Of a DNA stretch of 45,633 nucleotides, positions 1 through 11,200 are shown piece by piece (within the stretch, counting starts at the first letter, position 1; the number at the start of each line of letters is the position of its first letter). The notes under the pieces were generated by a model. The model was not told where the DNA came from. It worked only from the letters and a program-made list of their open reading frames with translations, and did no database searches. The position numbers were made by a program, and so were the translations under genes. The stretch lies in assembly GCA_964605705.1 (NCBI GenBank), contig CAZSDW010000028.1, positions 1-45,633 on the forward strand, written 5' to 3'. Origin of the DNA: CAZSDW01 sp964605705. Lineage in GTDB: Bacteria > Fidelibacterota > UBA2242.

Positions 1-95
1 GATTGCTCGGCTTAGCAGTATACCGGACAGATTTTGGGATAAGTATAATCTTAATCTCGAAATCGCTATTGAATTTTTCACAACTATTCTAGTAA

Positions 96-1409
96 TCATA
101 CTTTTCCTTTATTTAATCCCAGATTAAACAGTTCATTAGGATTATTAAAAAACCAATCTACTGCTATCTGTTTTGCTTCATTTTTTGATAAATAATTAAT
201 TTCAATCATTTCACTTAAAGCAAAAGCAACATTATCTTTTGCAAGTTCTAAATAACCGATAGTATTTTCAATTTTGTTTGTATCACCACCAAAAGCCATA
301 ATTTTGTTATGTGGTACTGTTACAATTGCTCTTTTTATTAATTCCACAGAATACAGGGGATCAATCGCTTGTACCCAACATAAATCGAGGTAAACATTTG
401 GATAATTCTTACCAATAAATAAATATTCGCCCATAAACGGCCAATTTCCATGAAACAAATCAAAAGCTACATCCGAGTGTAGTTCTAATACTTTAAGTAA
501 ATGAGCTGCATTTGCTTTTACAACATTATTTCTTATTCCAGCCATATGACCTGTATGAAGTTGTATTGGTAATTGATACTGTTTTGCAAGATCAATAAAA
601 TTATGAAAAAGCCAATCATCAAGAGGTCGAACCTCATTTGATGAAAATATGTCTCTGGGATTTGACATTATTTTATTAAAAATACTTTCCGCTTCGGCTT
701 TGCTTGGATTACTATAATCAATAATACGTCTATAAGCAGTCTGATCTTTAAGGCATACGATTCCAAAATCAACTGCTTTTTTTAGTAAAAAATCAAAATT
801 ATAAATGTAGTCATCCAACGATTTAATTATCTCTTCTCCATTATACTTTTCCATTTTAATAATATCTTGGCAAGAATGAATATTATGGAAAGATGGAAGT
901 GGAAGTGCAAATCTACAATATTTGGAATAGTTTTTATTTGTTCCGTCAATTATGTCAACGAATCTTTCTGCATCACATAAATCTACTATTTTGATTAAAA
1001 TTTTGTACTTTTTCATTAAAGCATTATAAAAATTTTGATCTCTCGATAATAATTTTCCAGAAAGATCTTTTATTGTAGATTTATTAATCGTATCAATATC
1101 CCAACATCTCTTTAACCCTATTTCAAATGCTTTTGTATATGCAGTATTTTTTGTTTTATTATATATTTTTTCAAAAGCGATGTACTTTTCATCGAATGAC
1201 AATTTACCTTCAAATATTTTTTTATAGTAAATTTCATTACCAAACGATGCTGATTGCATATCTGAGCAATGATATCCCGACATAATAAAATTCCAGATAT
1301 CTTTAACCGGTCCAGTAACCCCCATATAATGTTCATGTGTTTCAATGACTGGAATATCACTGATATAATTCCTTATTTCAGTATAATTAGAATTATTTGC
1401 TCTTAACAT
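96..1409 (-). CDS. Amidohydrolase 2 (PF04909-like), paralogue A1
   Basis: A 437-residue protein without a signal peptide, so probably cytoplasmic. It has the layout of a metal-dependent TIM-barrel amidohydrolase: an HxH pair in THEH (H25, H27) near the N-terminus, a histidine in QLHTGH, another in FDLFHG, and an aspartate in FGGD towards the C-terminus. A central lysine in CLKDQTAYRR sits where the two paralogues in this window also have a lysine. The start ATG follows AGAGGT at good spacing. It resembles proteins often labelled uronate-isomerase-like or amidohydrolase, but the substrate cannot be read from sequence. The other two copies are at 6912-8225 and 18800-20101. This copy is much more AT-rich than the 18.8-kb copy. 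It is the last gene of the minus-strand series visible here. Family assignment is firm and the reaction is unknown. Confidence 0.85.
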   Translation of the reverse strand: MLRANNSNYTEIRNYISDIPVIETHEHYMGVTGPVKDIWNFIMSGYHCSDMQSASFGNEIYYKKIFEGKLSFDEKYIAFEKIYNKTKNTAYTKAFEIGLKRCWDIDTINKSTIKDLSGKLLSRDQNFYNALMKKYKILIKIVDLCDAERFVDIIDGTNKNYSKYCRFALPLPSFHNIHSCQDIIKMEKYNGEEIIKSLDDYIYNFDFLLKKAVDFGIVCLKDQTAYRRIIDYSNPSKAEAESIFNKIMSNPRDIFSSNEVRPLDDWLFHNFIDLAKQYQLPIQLHTGHMAGIRNNVVKANAAHLLKVLELHSDVAFDLFHGNWPFMGEYLFIGKNYPNVYLDLCWVQAIDPLYSVELIKRAIVTVPHNKIMAFGGDTNKIENTIGYLELAKDNVAFALSEMIEINYLSKNEAKQIAVDWFFNNPNELFNLGLNKGKV

Positions 1410-1490
1410 CTAATTACCTCTTGATTTTTTCTAATTCATTTAATGTCTAAATGGTCATTTTGATAATAATTACCTTTACGTTGATATACT

Positions 1491-2828
1491 TCAATTTGTA
1501 TATGCCAATAATTCTAAATAAACATCATCATTTACAGGGAAATTAAGGTCTTTAAATTCTTGCCTTAAATCCTTATCAAAAGCATAAGATAATGCTGTCA
1601 CCATCATAGTAGCCCGAAAGCTCTCACCTTCCACTGAATCTTTATCAGGTTCATACCGGCGATGCCAATCTTCATTGAAATTTTGCAGAAAGGACATCAT
1701 CCGTTTAAGTGCCAAACGATAATCGGCATTTTCGCGTTCTGCATGTTCAAAAAATTTGTACGCAAGAGTCATAAATACACCACTTGTCTCATCTTGTGGA
1801 GAGTCCGGATCATTCCACGTTTTAAAATTCTCTCCTGAACTGATATACCTGTTATATGATATCACTTCCCAGAAAAAAGAAGCCTTTGCAGATAATTTTA
1901 TTTCATATACAAGGTCTTTGCTTAAACCATATTTTTGATAATTATTAATTATCTCATATGCTGTCACATGCTGAAATATCTGGGCCATTGTTTCAGAATA
2001 AATGGCATTGGCATGACCATCAGTTTTTCCACCAAAAAAATAGTCAGCCGGTGTATTCAGAGTAAAATTATGCCCCATTTCATGAAAGAATGAAGACCAC
2101 TGAATTGTCCCTTGAAAGCCCCAGTCTCCAACACCAAAACTCACAGGATTTGTATACCAGAGTGAATACATTCCGCCCCCTAGCCCAGCGTCTCTCAGCA
2201 TAATCTGACGGAAAGTATTATCGGCCATATAGATATTATCATTTACCAAATCCATCTGAATTGCCGCTACCACACTTAACACATATTCTATCTTTTCCCT
2301 CGACATAACAGGGAAAAATTCGTTATCGAAATAAGTCAAGTCCTTTGAGAATTCGTACATTGCTTCCTTCGGCATTCTGCTTTCAAGTTTAACCATTGTA
2401 TCGGGAACCGATACTGCTAAATGTGCCGGAAAAGCTTTTGGAGTAATTTCAGACGCCGCAAATCGGATAAATATTTCTGCTGTATCTGATTGACCTTCGA
2501 AATACTTGGAAATCACCCTAATCGTATAATTTCTCGTTTGATCAGTATAAATGTGTTCCTGAGGGAAAAGCCCCTCTTGAGTAGAACCATCTCCCCATTG
2601 CCACGTAAATAGAGTCTTGGATTTTTGTTTGCATCCACCAGCGATGACAACCTTTCCAGTGTCATAATCTACCGATTTAACATAGGCAAAAATCGAAGGA
2701 GTCTGCCCGGTAATATACTTTGAGTAATTGAATGCCTTTTTGCCTTCCTGACTTCCCGGATGACATTGATAACTACACAAAGAAATGAAAATAATACTCG
2801 CTGCTAATAAAAGAATGTTGCTTTTCAT
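1491..2828 (-). CDS. PKD-domain M60-like zinc metalloprotease, probable lipoprotein
   Basis: A 445-residue exported protein. The hydrophobic N-terminus ends in SLCSYQC, a possible lipobox with Cys22, so it may be lipid-anchored. Residues about 45-125 look like a PKD/Ig-type beta domain (WQWGDGS motif). The C-terminal two thirds carry a gluzincin site HEMGH (H249, E250, H253) with a third ligand candidate E279 in YSETMA. The spacing fits the M60/enhancin-like pattern HExxH-x(8-28)-E. It ends in a segment (about residues 400-440, DLRQEFKDLNFPVNDDVYLELL) that is shared with the genes at 20133, 37164 and 39015, so four relatives lie in this window. An AAGGAG ribosome site lies 7 nt before the ATG. 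M60 proteases commonly cut heavily O-glycosylated proteins; that role here is inferred. Confidence 0.8.
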   Translation of the reverse strand: MKSNILLLAASIIFISLCSYQCHPGSQEGKKAFNYSKYITGQTPSIFAYVKSVDYDTGKVVIAGGCKQKSKTLFTWQWGDGSTQEGLFPQEHIYTDQTRNYTIRVISKYFEGQSDTAEIFIRFAASEITPKAFPAHLAVSVPDTMVKLESRMPKEAMYEFSKDLTYFDNEFFPVMSREKIEYVLSVVAAIQMDLVNDNIYMADNTFRQIMLRDAGLGGGMYSLWYTNPVSFGVGDWGFQGTIQWSSFFHEMGHNFTLNTPADYFFGGKTDGHANAIYSETMAQIFQHVTAYEIINNYQKYGLSKDLVYEIKLSAKASFFWEVISYNRYISSGENFKTWNDPDSPQDETSGVFMTLAYKFFEHAERENADYRLALKRMMSFLQNFNEDWHRRYEPDKDSVEGESFRATMMVTALSYAFDKDLRQEFKDLNFPVNDDVYLELLAYTN

Positions 2829-2852
2829 CGTTTTTCTCCTTCTCTTTACTTT

Positions 2853-5110
2853 TTATCCGACTAACACACACATTTTCCAATTCGAGGCAGTGAGTGTGCA
2901 TTCCTGACCGGATTTGCTTTCTAAAAAATTAACCTCTTTACCTGATATGATGTCCACAGCGTATCTTCTTGAAAAAAAGTTCGGTAGAAACCTGAGACGA
3001 GCTTTATCATGGTCTGGGGGGAAAAATACGAAAACGACCCGTTTTCCATCGGATCGACCACTTTTAATATAAATAAAAGAATCTTGGGTCGAACCGGGAG
3101 AGAGTACCTCTATCTCTAACCGCCAACCTGCCCGACGGGCCATTAGCTCCACATACTTCTCAAAATCAGCCGTCCAGTTACGCAAATAGGCATCTCCTAG
3201 ATATGCTCCGCAAAGGATCAATTTCCCTTTGCCTACCGGAATCTCAACCATCAAAGCGCCTTTATTTCCCTTAGCTAATACTTGCCCTTTTCCCAGCTGG
3301 TAGGGTGTCAACCATTGGCTTATACCTAAATTCAGCTCCTGCTCATCTATTCTTACTGTCAAGCAATCGTCAGGGAGCTTACGCCGTCCGATNNNNNNNN
3401 NNNNNNNNNNNNNNNNNNNNNNNNNNNNNNNNNNNNNNNNNNNNNNNNNNNNNNNNNNNNNNNNNNNNNNNNNNNNNNNNNNNNNNNNNNNNCCTGCTCA
3501 TCTATTCTTACTGTCAAGCAATCGTCAGGGAGCTTACGCCGTCCGATTTCCTGAACACCACTCAGGCGAGTTATGAATCGTTCTTGTGGATAGCGATAGA
3601 ATCCCTGTGGACTAAAAGCACCACACTCCGACTCGCAGACGAGAATGCCTCCTTCCCTGACAAATTTTTCCAACGCTTTCTCTATTGCGTCGTTAGTAAC
3701 AATTGTACGCGGTAAGAATAGAATCTTTAAATCCGATAAAACCTCGAGATGCTCTTCCTCTACAATCAAATAGGGAATGGATTTCCGAACCAGGCTGCGA
3801 GAATACCCCTGAAGAGCTTGCACAGAGCGACGGGCACTACCTTCCTGAGCCCAATAAAGATAATAGGATTGAGGACTAAACAGCACTCCCACTTCAGGTT
3901 TTACAGGCCTGTAGCCGAATATCAAATTACTATATTCCTCAATTAATCTGCTGGTCACTTTCATGGCAGCCAGCCGCTCCGAAGCAAAGCCATCGTTACC
4001 GGCAAGGCCAAATCCCGACGATTCCTTTCCAAAAACCTCATCCCGCCAACACCACAAGAGAATTGCATCTGCTCCGCTAGCAATGCCATTCCATATCCAG
4101 CGTTGTTGGGATGGAGCGTCCACCGGTTGAAACATATCAAAACCGATGCTGGAGCGCCCACCTTGAACTTCACTTAACCAGATCAATTTATTACTGGCAG
4201 CCGAATTGATAGAATCAACCCGGATACTAAAACCAATATTATCCTGTCCCCACCACTTTGGAAACGAAGAACATCCAACTCCATCCAGATTATCAGACAG
4301 AAACCAGTCATTGCCTCTGTTGATGGCATGATTGTCTTTATCTCCCCCAGCCTCTGGACTCGGAAAAGCAGCATGGACAGTGATAGGATGATTCGGATCC
4401 AGTTTTTTCATTACATCATATCGATCTTTACCATGTTGATTTGCTCTCCAAGTTAGGAAGTGCTGAAAAGCCATCATTTCGGTATAGGGTCGACCAGGAA
4501 GCTTCCCCGGCATTACCTCTTCCCAAAAACCATATCGTCGCTTCCAGGCATTGTTCAATCCATCGAGGCCATTATATGTTTGATTCAACCAGTTCCGAAA
4601 AGCATTTAGTGTGTAAGGACAGAAACATACTAAACCGTCGGATTGCACATTCCAGCGGAGTTCATTCCAGGCATCCCATCCTCGCAGATTAGGAAGCGAT
4701 TGATAACGTTCCACCACTACGGTTAAAAAGGATCTCATACGGTTCCAGATTTCAGGATGATCGGTACAACCTCCGGGCGTAAGCCCGAAATTACACTCAC
4801 CACGATTAGAAGAAATTACTTTATGTCCCATGTGATCGATTAATTCACTGCCGGGAACAACCCGAAAAATCCAGTGCGGTTGTATCTCTGCAATTGTACT
4901 CAGAACAACATTGAGACCATTTCGCTCGGCAAGTTCTATCAAGCGATCATAATCTTCGAAAACAAACTCCCCCGGGCGTGGTTCGACCCATGCCCAGATG
5001 ACCCACAATTGAACGGCATTTAATCCCGAATCCTTAATGCGGGCAAAATCTTCTTCCCAATACTTCTGTTCGGGAAATGGCGGGCGATAATATTGTGTAC
5101 CGAGAATCAT
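2853..5110 (-). CDS. GH42-type beta-galactosidase-like glycosidase, split by an assembly gap
   Basis: A single gene broken artificially by 100 N plus a 55-bp duplicated flank. Removing those 155 bases joins the N-terminal part (from 5110) to the C-terminal part (ending 2853) as one frame of about 700 residues. The N-terminal TIM barrel is GH42-like: the acid/base Glu150 lies in WDAWNELRW and the likely nucleophile Glu314 in WLSEVQGG. Cys162 and Cys164 in VCFCPY recall part of the GH42 zinc cluster. A trimerisation-like domain and a small beta domain follow. There is no signal peptide, so it should act in the cytoplasm on imported oligosaccharides, probably beta-galactosides or a related sugar. 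The start ATG has no good Shine-Dalgarno site; a GGAAAGGT lies about 40 nt upstream, just after the kinase stop codon. The cognate sugar is uncertain. Confidence 0.88.
3338..3547. other. Assembly gap with 55-bp duplicated flanks
   Basis: Positions 3393-3492 are exactly 100 N. The 55 bases before the gap (3338-3392) are identical to the 55 bases after it (3493-3547). This is the pattern left when two contigs overlapping by one k-mer length are scaffolded with a default gap. Collapsing the duplicate and the N run restores one continuous glycosidase reading frame, so no real sequence is likely to be missing. Confidence 0.95.
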
Positions 5111-5167
5111 ACTATTACTTTGTTGCTTATTTCTTGGTTTACATCACAATGACAACTTACCTTTCCA

Positions 5168-6364
5168 CTAGCCGATAAATTTATCGTCAGGTCCATGCCA
5201 CATTCTCTCATGAATATCATACTTCCAGCCTGCTTCCTTAATAGTTATTTCATTTTGCTGCCATCCGCTTTGTATATCTCTGGTTGTCTGTGCCCAGTTT
5301 TTTATCCCGCTGACAGTATCCAATCTCTGAACATTCTGTGCTCCGCACATACAAGCATATTTTACACACATCTCTATAGACTCGCCTTTAAGGAAAGCGA
5401 CCAGAAAACCGGCGATAGCCGAATCGCCCGCGCCAGCCGCAGAGGCAAACTTATTAACTCTATAGGTCGGCGCCCATAACTGGCGTTGTGCCCAATTATC
5501 AAGATTAATGCCCACCATTTTCATCATATTTTCTTTACGGGCGGTTTGAATATAAAATCCCCTGCTTCCACATTTTAAACCCACAATATTTACTCCATAA
5601 TCAATGAGTATTTTTGACATTCGAGTCAAATCATTACCAGTAAAATATTGCAGTAATTCTTTCCCCTTAGCCTTTTCACGCAGACTTATAAACTTTTCTC
5701 TATCCAGCATAAAGAGAACTTCTTCAATGCTGGGAAGAAAAATATTCACATAGGGCAGAACCCGTTTTAGTATTCCATTCCAGTCAACTTTGCCCGAAGG
5801 TTCCTCAGGATCCGGTAGCGCAAAATCCAAGGATGTAATAACACCCAACTCACTTACTTTTCGAAAAATCCTTTCCAGCTGTTCTCCACCATCCTGGTAC
5901 ATTCTTTTCATTAAAGGTGGATATCCAAGATGAAATAATCCGGATCTTTTAACTAAATCAAAATCTATATCGTCATAACAAAAAGTATCATTTGTTCCGG
6001 GATTATGTAAAAATATCCGGTCCAGGCTTTTCGGAGCAATTACAACGGTATACGAAGAAGATTCCCCCTTATTACTTTTAATTCCTTCTACAGAGATTCT
6101 CTTTTGTAGAAAGTTTAAAATAGCTTCGCCGATAAAGTCGTCTCCGATTTTCGCGATTAATGAGACTCCGGCTCCCAGGACATGCATAGCAATACCTGTG
6201 TTGGACACAGGACCACCGGTTGAGATTTTCATTCCTCTAACATTGATCAATTTACCCGGCACAAACAGCTCTTTAAAAGAGGTCATTTCTTTATCCGGAA
6301 ATTCCAGAAACATATCAAGACAGATATGTCCGGCAATCACGGCATCTAATCTTTTATCCATCAT
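5168..6364 (-). CDS. PfkB-family carbohydrate kinase
   Basis: A 398-residue cytoplasmic protein of the ribokinase/PfkB family. It shows the N-terminal glycine-rich signature GGPVSNTG (residues about 50-57), the substrate-lid region, and the C-terminal ATP-site motif GAGDS with catalytic Asp314. At 398 residues it is longer than a typical 300-330-residue ribokinase, with an extra tail after residue 350. Its ATG overlaps the stop of the cupin gene by four bases (ATGA), so it is translationally coupled in a three-gene run amidohydrolase-cupin-kinase. It most likely phosphorylates the ketose made by the neighbouring isomerase, but neither the sugar nor the phosphate position can be told from sequence. 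Confidence 0.88.
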   Translation of the reverse strand: MMDKRLDAVIAGHICLDMFLEFPDKEMTSFKELFVPGKLINVRGMKISTGGPVSNTGIAMHVLGAGVSLIAKIGDDFIGEAILNFLQKRISVEGIKSNKGESSSYTVVIAPKSLDRIFLHNPGTNDTFCYDDIDFDLVKRSGLFHLGYPPLMKRMYQDGGEQLERIFRKVSELGVITSLDFALPDPEEPSGKVDWNGILKRVLPYVNIFLPSIEEVLFMLDREKFISLREKAKGKELLQYFTGNDLTRMSKILIDYGVNIVGLKCGSRGFYIQTARKENMMKMVGINLDNWAQRQLWAPTYRVNKFASAAGAGDSAIAGFLVAFLKGESIEMCVKYACMCGAQNVQRLDTVSGIKNWAQTTRDIQSGWQQNEITIKEAGWKYDIHERMWHGPDDKFIG

Positions 6365-6915
6365 CGTACCATCTTTTCAATTCTCGTTATCCGCTGTATG
6401 TCCGGATCTGTGAAAATATCCAACTCATCTCTGCTTTTGGTCGAAAATTCCGATATGACTGCACCTTCTTCACCGGCTTGAAACCAATGTAAAGTGTTGG
6501 GTAATATTGTGTACTGATTTCCCGGACTTAGTACAATTTCATGTCCTACAGTATAATATACCGACCTCTCTTCGGGAGGTTTTACAACCGGATTCGTTGT
6601 TCTTTCTCCGGATACATAAAGATAAACTTTTCCCCAACGGCAACGAAAGGTCTCCTCTTTTCCCGGTTTATTTCCAATACGAGGATGAAGATGTTCGGGA
6701 CAGGTCTGATTCGGGAATAAAACCAGCTCTTTGGCACAGACCCTTTCAGTATTTACATATACGATTAATTCCAATCCCGTCTCATCAAGATTTCCTAATC
6801 CGAAATCGGCTATTTCAATCTTTTCTTTTTCTTTCTCGGTCAGTATAATTCCGGCTTTTTTGAAATATTCAAGGGTTCCGCTTCGAGCTTGACGATATTG
6901 TATTTTTGTAATCAT
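6361..6915 (-). CDS. D-lyxose-isomerase-like cupin sugar isomerase
   Basis: A 184-residue cupin protein resembling the D-lyxose ketol-isomerase family (DUF1498 type). The four expected metal ligands are visible: His75 and His77 in CPEHLHP, Glu88 in GKEETF and His143 in LPNTLHW. Length matches a single-cupin form. Known members interconvert D-lyxose/D-xylulose or D-mannose/D-fructose, which would feed a ketose to the PfkB kinase immediately downstream. Both ends overlap the neighbours by ATGA, which indicates one transcript and coupled translation. The exact sugar is not determined; mannose would agree with the GH38 gene two positions upstream in the same direction. Confidence 0.8.
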   Translation of the reverse strand: MITKIQYRQARSGTLEYFKKAGIILTEKEKEKIEIADFGLGNLDETGLELIVYVNTERVCAKELVLFPNQTCPEHLHPRIGNKPGKEETFRCRWGKVYLYVSGERTTNPVVKPPEERSVYYTVGHEIVLSPGNQYTILPNTLHWFQAGEEGAVISEFSTKSRDELDIFTDPDIQRITRIEKMVR

Positions 6916-8225
6916 CGTTTATTCCCAACATTTGCAATGTCATAAACTGCCTCGGCATTTTCACAGAGTATTTTCTGCCCATATTCCAGGACTTGCTTTT
7001 TTGTAAAAAGTCCACCCGAAATTTTTTCCGAAAATACCCGAGTTACCGACTGACGAGCTAATTGCACATGTCCGTACACGCCCTCGACAAAGTGATAATC
7101 GCCCCCAAATCCGAGAATTTTATTGACTGGTATTATGTCCAACCAATTGCTAAGAATCCGCTCGGCGACTGTGCTTCCGATGCAATACATCCAGGTCATA
7201 TTGGGAAACACATTGGCGAAATTTTTCGCCAGACACGCTAACTCCAGGTAATAAGGAAATCCACAATGAAGTATATCAAAACGGGTCTTTCGATACTCCA
7301 AAAACAGGTTGGTCAAATGGGTCGGATTGGCATTTGTAATATAATTGCCCTGACCTTCCTGAAAACCGGTGTGAATCTGAATCACTAATCCTAATTCACC
7401 AGCTAACCGGACAATCTCGTGCATTAAAAAATCAATGAGTGGTTTCCTTTCCTCGGGATTTAAATCAACAAGTTGATTCCAGTGCGGAGTCAATCCCATT
7501 CCATAGTACATTTTATTAAAAACCGCTTCAGCTTCGGAAAACGTGTATTTATCAAATCTTAATGTACGCTTATAAGCCTGAGTGACTTTGATACCAATAG
7601 CGCCATTTTGTTTAGCCCGAGTATAGTATTTTGCAATCGCCTCACATAGAACTTTGAGTGAATGAATTTCAATTCCATATTCTTCTTCAAGGCAGATGAT
7701 CTCTTTCGCGGATCTGATATCCAGAAACTGATCGCTGGATACGATAGGAAAGAAATAGTCGGGATATGATTTTATATTTTCAACCTTACTCCGCACAAAC
7801 ACCTTTTTTATTCCGGCTTTTTCGCATAATACATAATCGTACCAACCCGGACTGTATTTTGTCTGTATCTTTTTACATAATTCACTGATCGTACTTTCAT
7901 TAATCTCGTTAATGTCGTACAGATCTTTAACGGCGATTTTTATTACCCGGGCGAATGAAGTATTCTCCATGTTTCGCCAATAAGCCGAAAATTTCTTCCA
8001 CTTCTTATCAACCGGATCGTTACTAGTCCTCAAATATTCAAGTGTTTTGATATCCATCCCGGCTGAAATCAGATCGCTCGATGCATAATGCTGAAAAAAC
8101 AGACTGAAAAAGTTCGCCTCCTTCTGTAAATACTCCTGCTCGGAAAGCAGGTGTTCGTGGGTATCGGTAATCGCTATCCGATTAAGCTCCGGTAATAAAC
8201 GGTTATAAATCTGTCTTATTTCCAC
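6912..8225 (-). CDS. Amidohydrolase 2 (PF04909-like), paralogue A2
   Basis: A 437-residue cytoplasmic protein homologous along its whole length to the copies at 96-1409 and 18800-20101. Predicted metal-site residues are His23 and His25 (DTHEH), His285 (IQIHTGF), His320 (FDILHCG) and Asp376 (FGGD). Lys213 (GIKVTQAYKR) and a following AYxR motif are conserved in all three. The start codon appears to be GTG with only a weak AGAG upstream. The stop overlaps the cupin start by ATGA. The coupling to a sugar isomerase and a sugar kinase suggests a sugar-derived substrate such as a lactone or aldonic/uronic acid derivative; this is inference only. Confidence 0.85.
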   Translation of the reverse strand: MEIRQIYNRLLPELNRIAITDTHEHLLSEQEYLQKEANFFSLFFQHYASSDLISAGMDIKTLEYLRTSNDPVDKKWKKFSAYWRNMENTSFARVIKIAVKDLYDINEINESTISELCKKIQTKYSPGWYDYVLCEKAGIKKVFVRSKVENIKSYPDYFFPIVSSDQFLDIRSAKEIICLEEEYGIEIHSLKVLCEAIAKYYTRAKQNGAIGIKVTQAYKRTLRFDKYTFSEAEAVFNKMYYGMGLTPHWNQLVDLNPEERKPLIDFLMHEIVRLAGELGLVIQIHTGFQEGQGNYITNANPTHLTNLFLEYRKTRFDILHCGFPYYLELACLAKNFANVFPNMTWMYCIGSTVAERILSNWLDIIPVNKILGFGGDYHFVEGVYGHVQLARQSVTRVFSEKISGGLFTKKQVLEYGQKILCENAEAVYDIANVGNKR

Positions 8226-8277
8226 TGATAATTCTCTGATTTCATTTCAGTAAAATCCAGTCTCATTATACCTTCAG

Positions 8278-11200
8278 TTAATCTGTCTCTAAACGAACTG
8301 TTACTATCCCTGAAGCGCTGATCGGCACGGTGACTTTATGATCACTACAGTCGATCGCCTTTATATTTTTCTCGACTAAATTGCTCAAATAGGCTTTTTT
8401 AATGAGCAGGCAAGGTACTGTAATTGTAGCATCGACATTCTGCCCTTTGCTTTCGATAAGCCGGACAATAAACCCCTTGCCATCCTCGGCATGTTTGATG
8501 GTCAGGACCATGACATTCGGCTTGTCAATTTCAACAAACGAACCACTTACCGCAGCACTTCCATTATTTCCATTTTCCATGACAAAAGGAATCAACGGAT
8601 TGCCATTTGCCCAGCCAAAGTTCCGTGACGTTTCGGATGTTTCATCAAATTGGCTGGTCGTAATCGAATATCGGAACAGCAAGTCGCCCTGCTGTGCCGA
8701 TGAAAAATTCGTGCGAAAATTGCTGTCCATTACATAGGCGTACATAGATCCTTTCGAAAATTGTTTCGGAATAGACGCTAGCCACTTTTGATCTGCAGGC
8801 ATAACCGCGGCATGCATTCCAGGTGAGATATAACAGGGCCATAGACCCCCGAATTCCAACAAATGTGATTCAATCGGCGACAGAGTAATGTCCAATTTTC
8901 GGTCACTGACTTTAGCCCAGTGCTGCACCGCGTAATAACAGGTATTCGATCCCGGGAATTGATCGACCAACGGCTCGACGACTGCATTGGAACCCTCATA
9001 ACGAAAATGAGGATCGTCCACTTTGAATGGAAACGCAAAATAGATTTCCCATAGTGGCGTATAATCCTTCAAGATACGGTTCGCCAGATCAATTCGTTTG
9101 ACATTTTTATAGAGCGTAATTTCCTGCGTGATCTCCGGACAACTGATCCCGTCGCCAGAAATAACCAGGCTGTAGCACACTGGTCCGTTTTGTCCCTGGC
9201 GAACGCTTACGTTTTCAATTGTCCGTTGCTCGAGTGTCCTTGAACAACGGGCAACAAACCGATCCATACCATACTGCACCTCATGATCGATCAGTTCCCG
9301 CTTGAATTCCTTATCAATTATACTCTTAATGCTGCCAGTATGCTGATTCACGACAATCTTATAAAAACGATTCTCCAGCGTTGTATCGGTAATGATCGGC
9401 GGATTGGAATCAGGAACAATTTTTTCCACAGGAACCACCCGGTAGCTTTTATAACCCATGGGTGGTACATCTTCAGCTACGAACACCAAATCAATAAGTA
9501 GAGCCTGATTGACCTGCCCTATCCCATATCGCTGCCCCGCATAGGGAGCCGGAACCCGTGGATTATCAATCTTAATCGTCTGATTTAGAATTTTTTGCCC
9601 GGTTTTTTCATCAATTATATCAAACGGCCCGCTCCGACCGAAACCTTCCACCCGGACAATATCGGTTCGCGAAAATGAAAGCGGATTAAACACAATCACA
9701 TGGGTGTCTTTATCTTTTATTTCAATTGATTGAGCGATATTCGTAAGACTCGAATTCAAAATAAATTCCGTTTGCGCAGCCGCTTTCATGGCAAAATGAC
9801 TTTTATCATTCCAGTTCCAGTCCTGGATTACCCCGGAAGGACTCGCCATGCCCCAGGTATGTTCATCAAAGAGAAGCATGTTATTATAGGCTTGCCGGAT
9901 TTGTTCCAGTGGGTATTCATAGTCACTAACGGCTGAGGCGATAGCCGCGAATTTTTCTGCAGTTGGTAATTTATCATGAGTCTCCCGGTTGATACTGGTC
10001 TCCCGAGCTGTGGAAGTGACTCCCCGGACATAATCCGTATGTGGCAATTCCCCCCGGAAGACTCGAACATTCTGGCATTGTTTGTCCAGCTCTTTGAAGA
10101 ACATAGAACTGGTTGCCACAATAAGCCGTGGATAAGCCCACTTACTGTTCCATTCCCTGGCAATAAGACTGGGACGAATTTCCGGTGCAGCATTATCATA
10201 ACAGCCGTATGTACCGTATCGTACTACGGAAAGTTGACTGCCGTTATCTTCCATATTCTTCAACATTACAGGCAGATTTTTCTGTGCGACATCGTAGGAT
10301 TCCGGCCGCCAGCAACCATAACATCCGACACCGCCGGTACTCCCAAAATAAAACAGCACCGATTGACCATCAGGGCCTTCCCAGCGAAAAGCTTCCGGTT
10401 GGCGTCCGTTAGGCAATACCACCGATTCATCCCAAAACTGGTGAATATCGTTGCCGTTTTCGTCTAAGTAATAGGCTGTTTCATTATCCTTAAAGAACAC
10501 CCCGTAATTCGGCATCCCGCCATAGAAATATTTGATACCTGCACTGGCCAGTACGGTCGGAACACCCCAACTGATACCGCCAACATCAGTCATTGAACCA
10601 ACCTCAACGTTGATCCCATATTTCTCCTTCAACTGAAAGGACGGATACATCAACCGGATCAATTCCTCATGACCACACAGCCCTGTGATTTCATTACCCA
10701 AAAAAGCATGGACTTCTATTCGACCCTCTTTGATATACTTGACCAATTTTGCGACGACATCTTGCGGCTGGTTTTCGACGAAGTGCTTGATAGACCAGGC
10801 GGCTTCTGCAGTATAGCGAAATTTTGACTCATCGGGGAAGTTTTCAGTTTCCTCGCAAAAACGGATAATATCAGTATAATACCCGTCATATCTCAAATAG
10901 ATATTCTCGATGGCATCGGTGTATCCCAGATCATGATGTGAAATCGGTACCATAAATACTTCCCAGTGACGCTGGGACTGCATCTCCAGCTGGTAACGAT
11001 CCGCTACTTTTTTGCCGGTTTTTAATAATAATTCAACGGAAGTTGGTGCTTTAATATCCGGGATATAAACCTCAAAATTCGACATACCTTTTAAAACTTT
11101 ACCTATGGGTATCGTCTTTTCCCAGCCAGCCATTTTCACTTCTATATCAGTTTTCGCCTCACGATGATCGTTTGATACAGTCACTTTAATTAATTGCAGC

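Noticed and set aside
1..95. Possible gene start on the minus strand (GTG at 81) running off the left edge.
   Set aside because: Only 27 codons are visible, no ribosome site precedes it and no family is recognisable.
3305..3715. Plus-strand reading frame spanning the N gap.
   Set aside because: It is opposite a well-supported glycosidase and contains the gap; it is a shadow frame.
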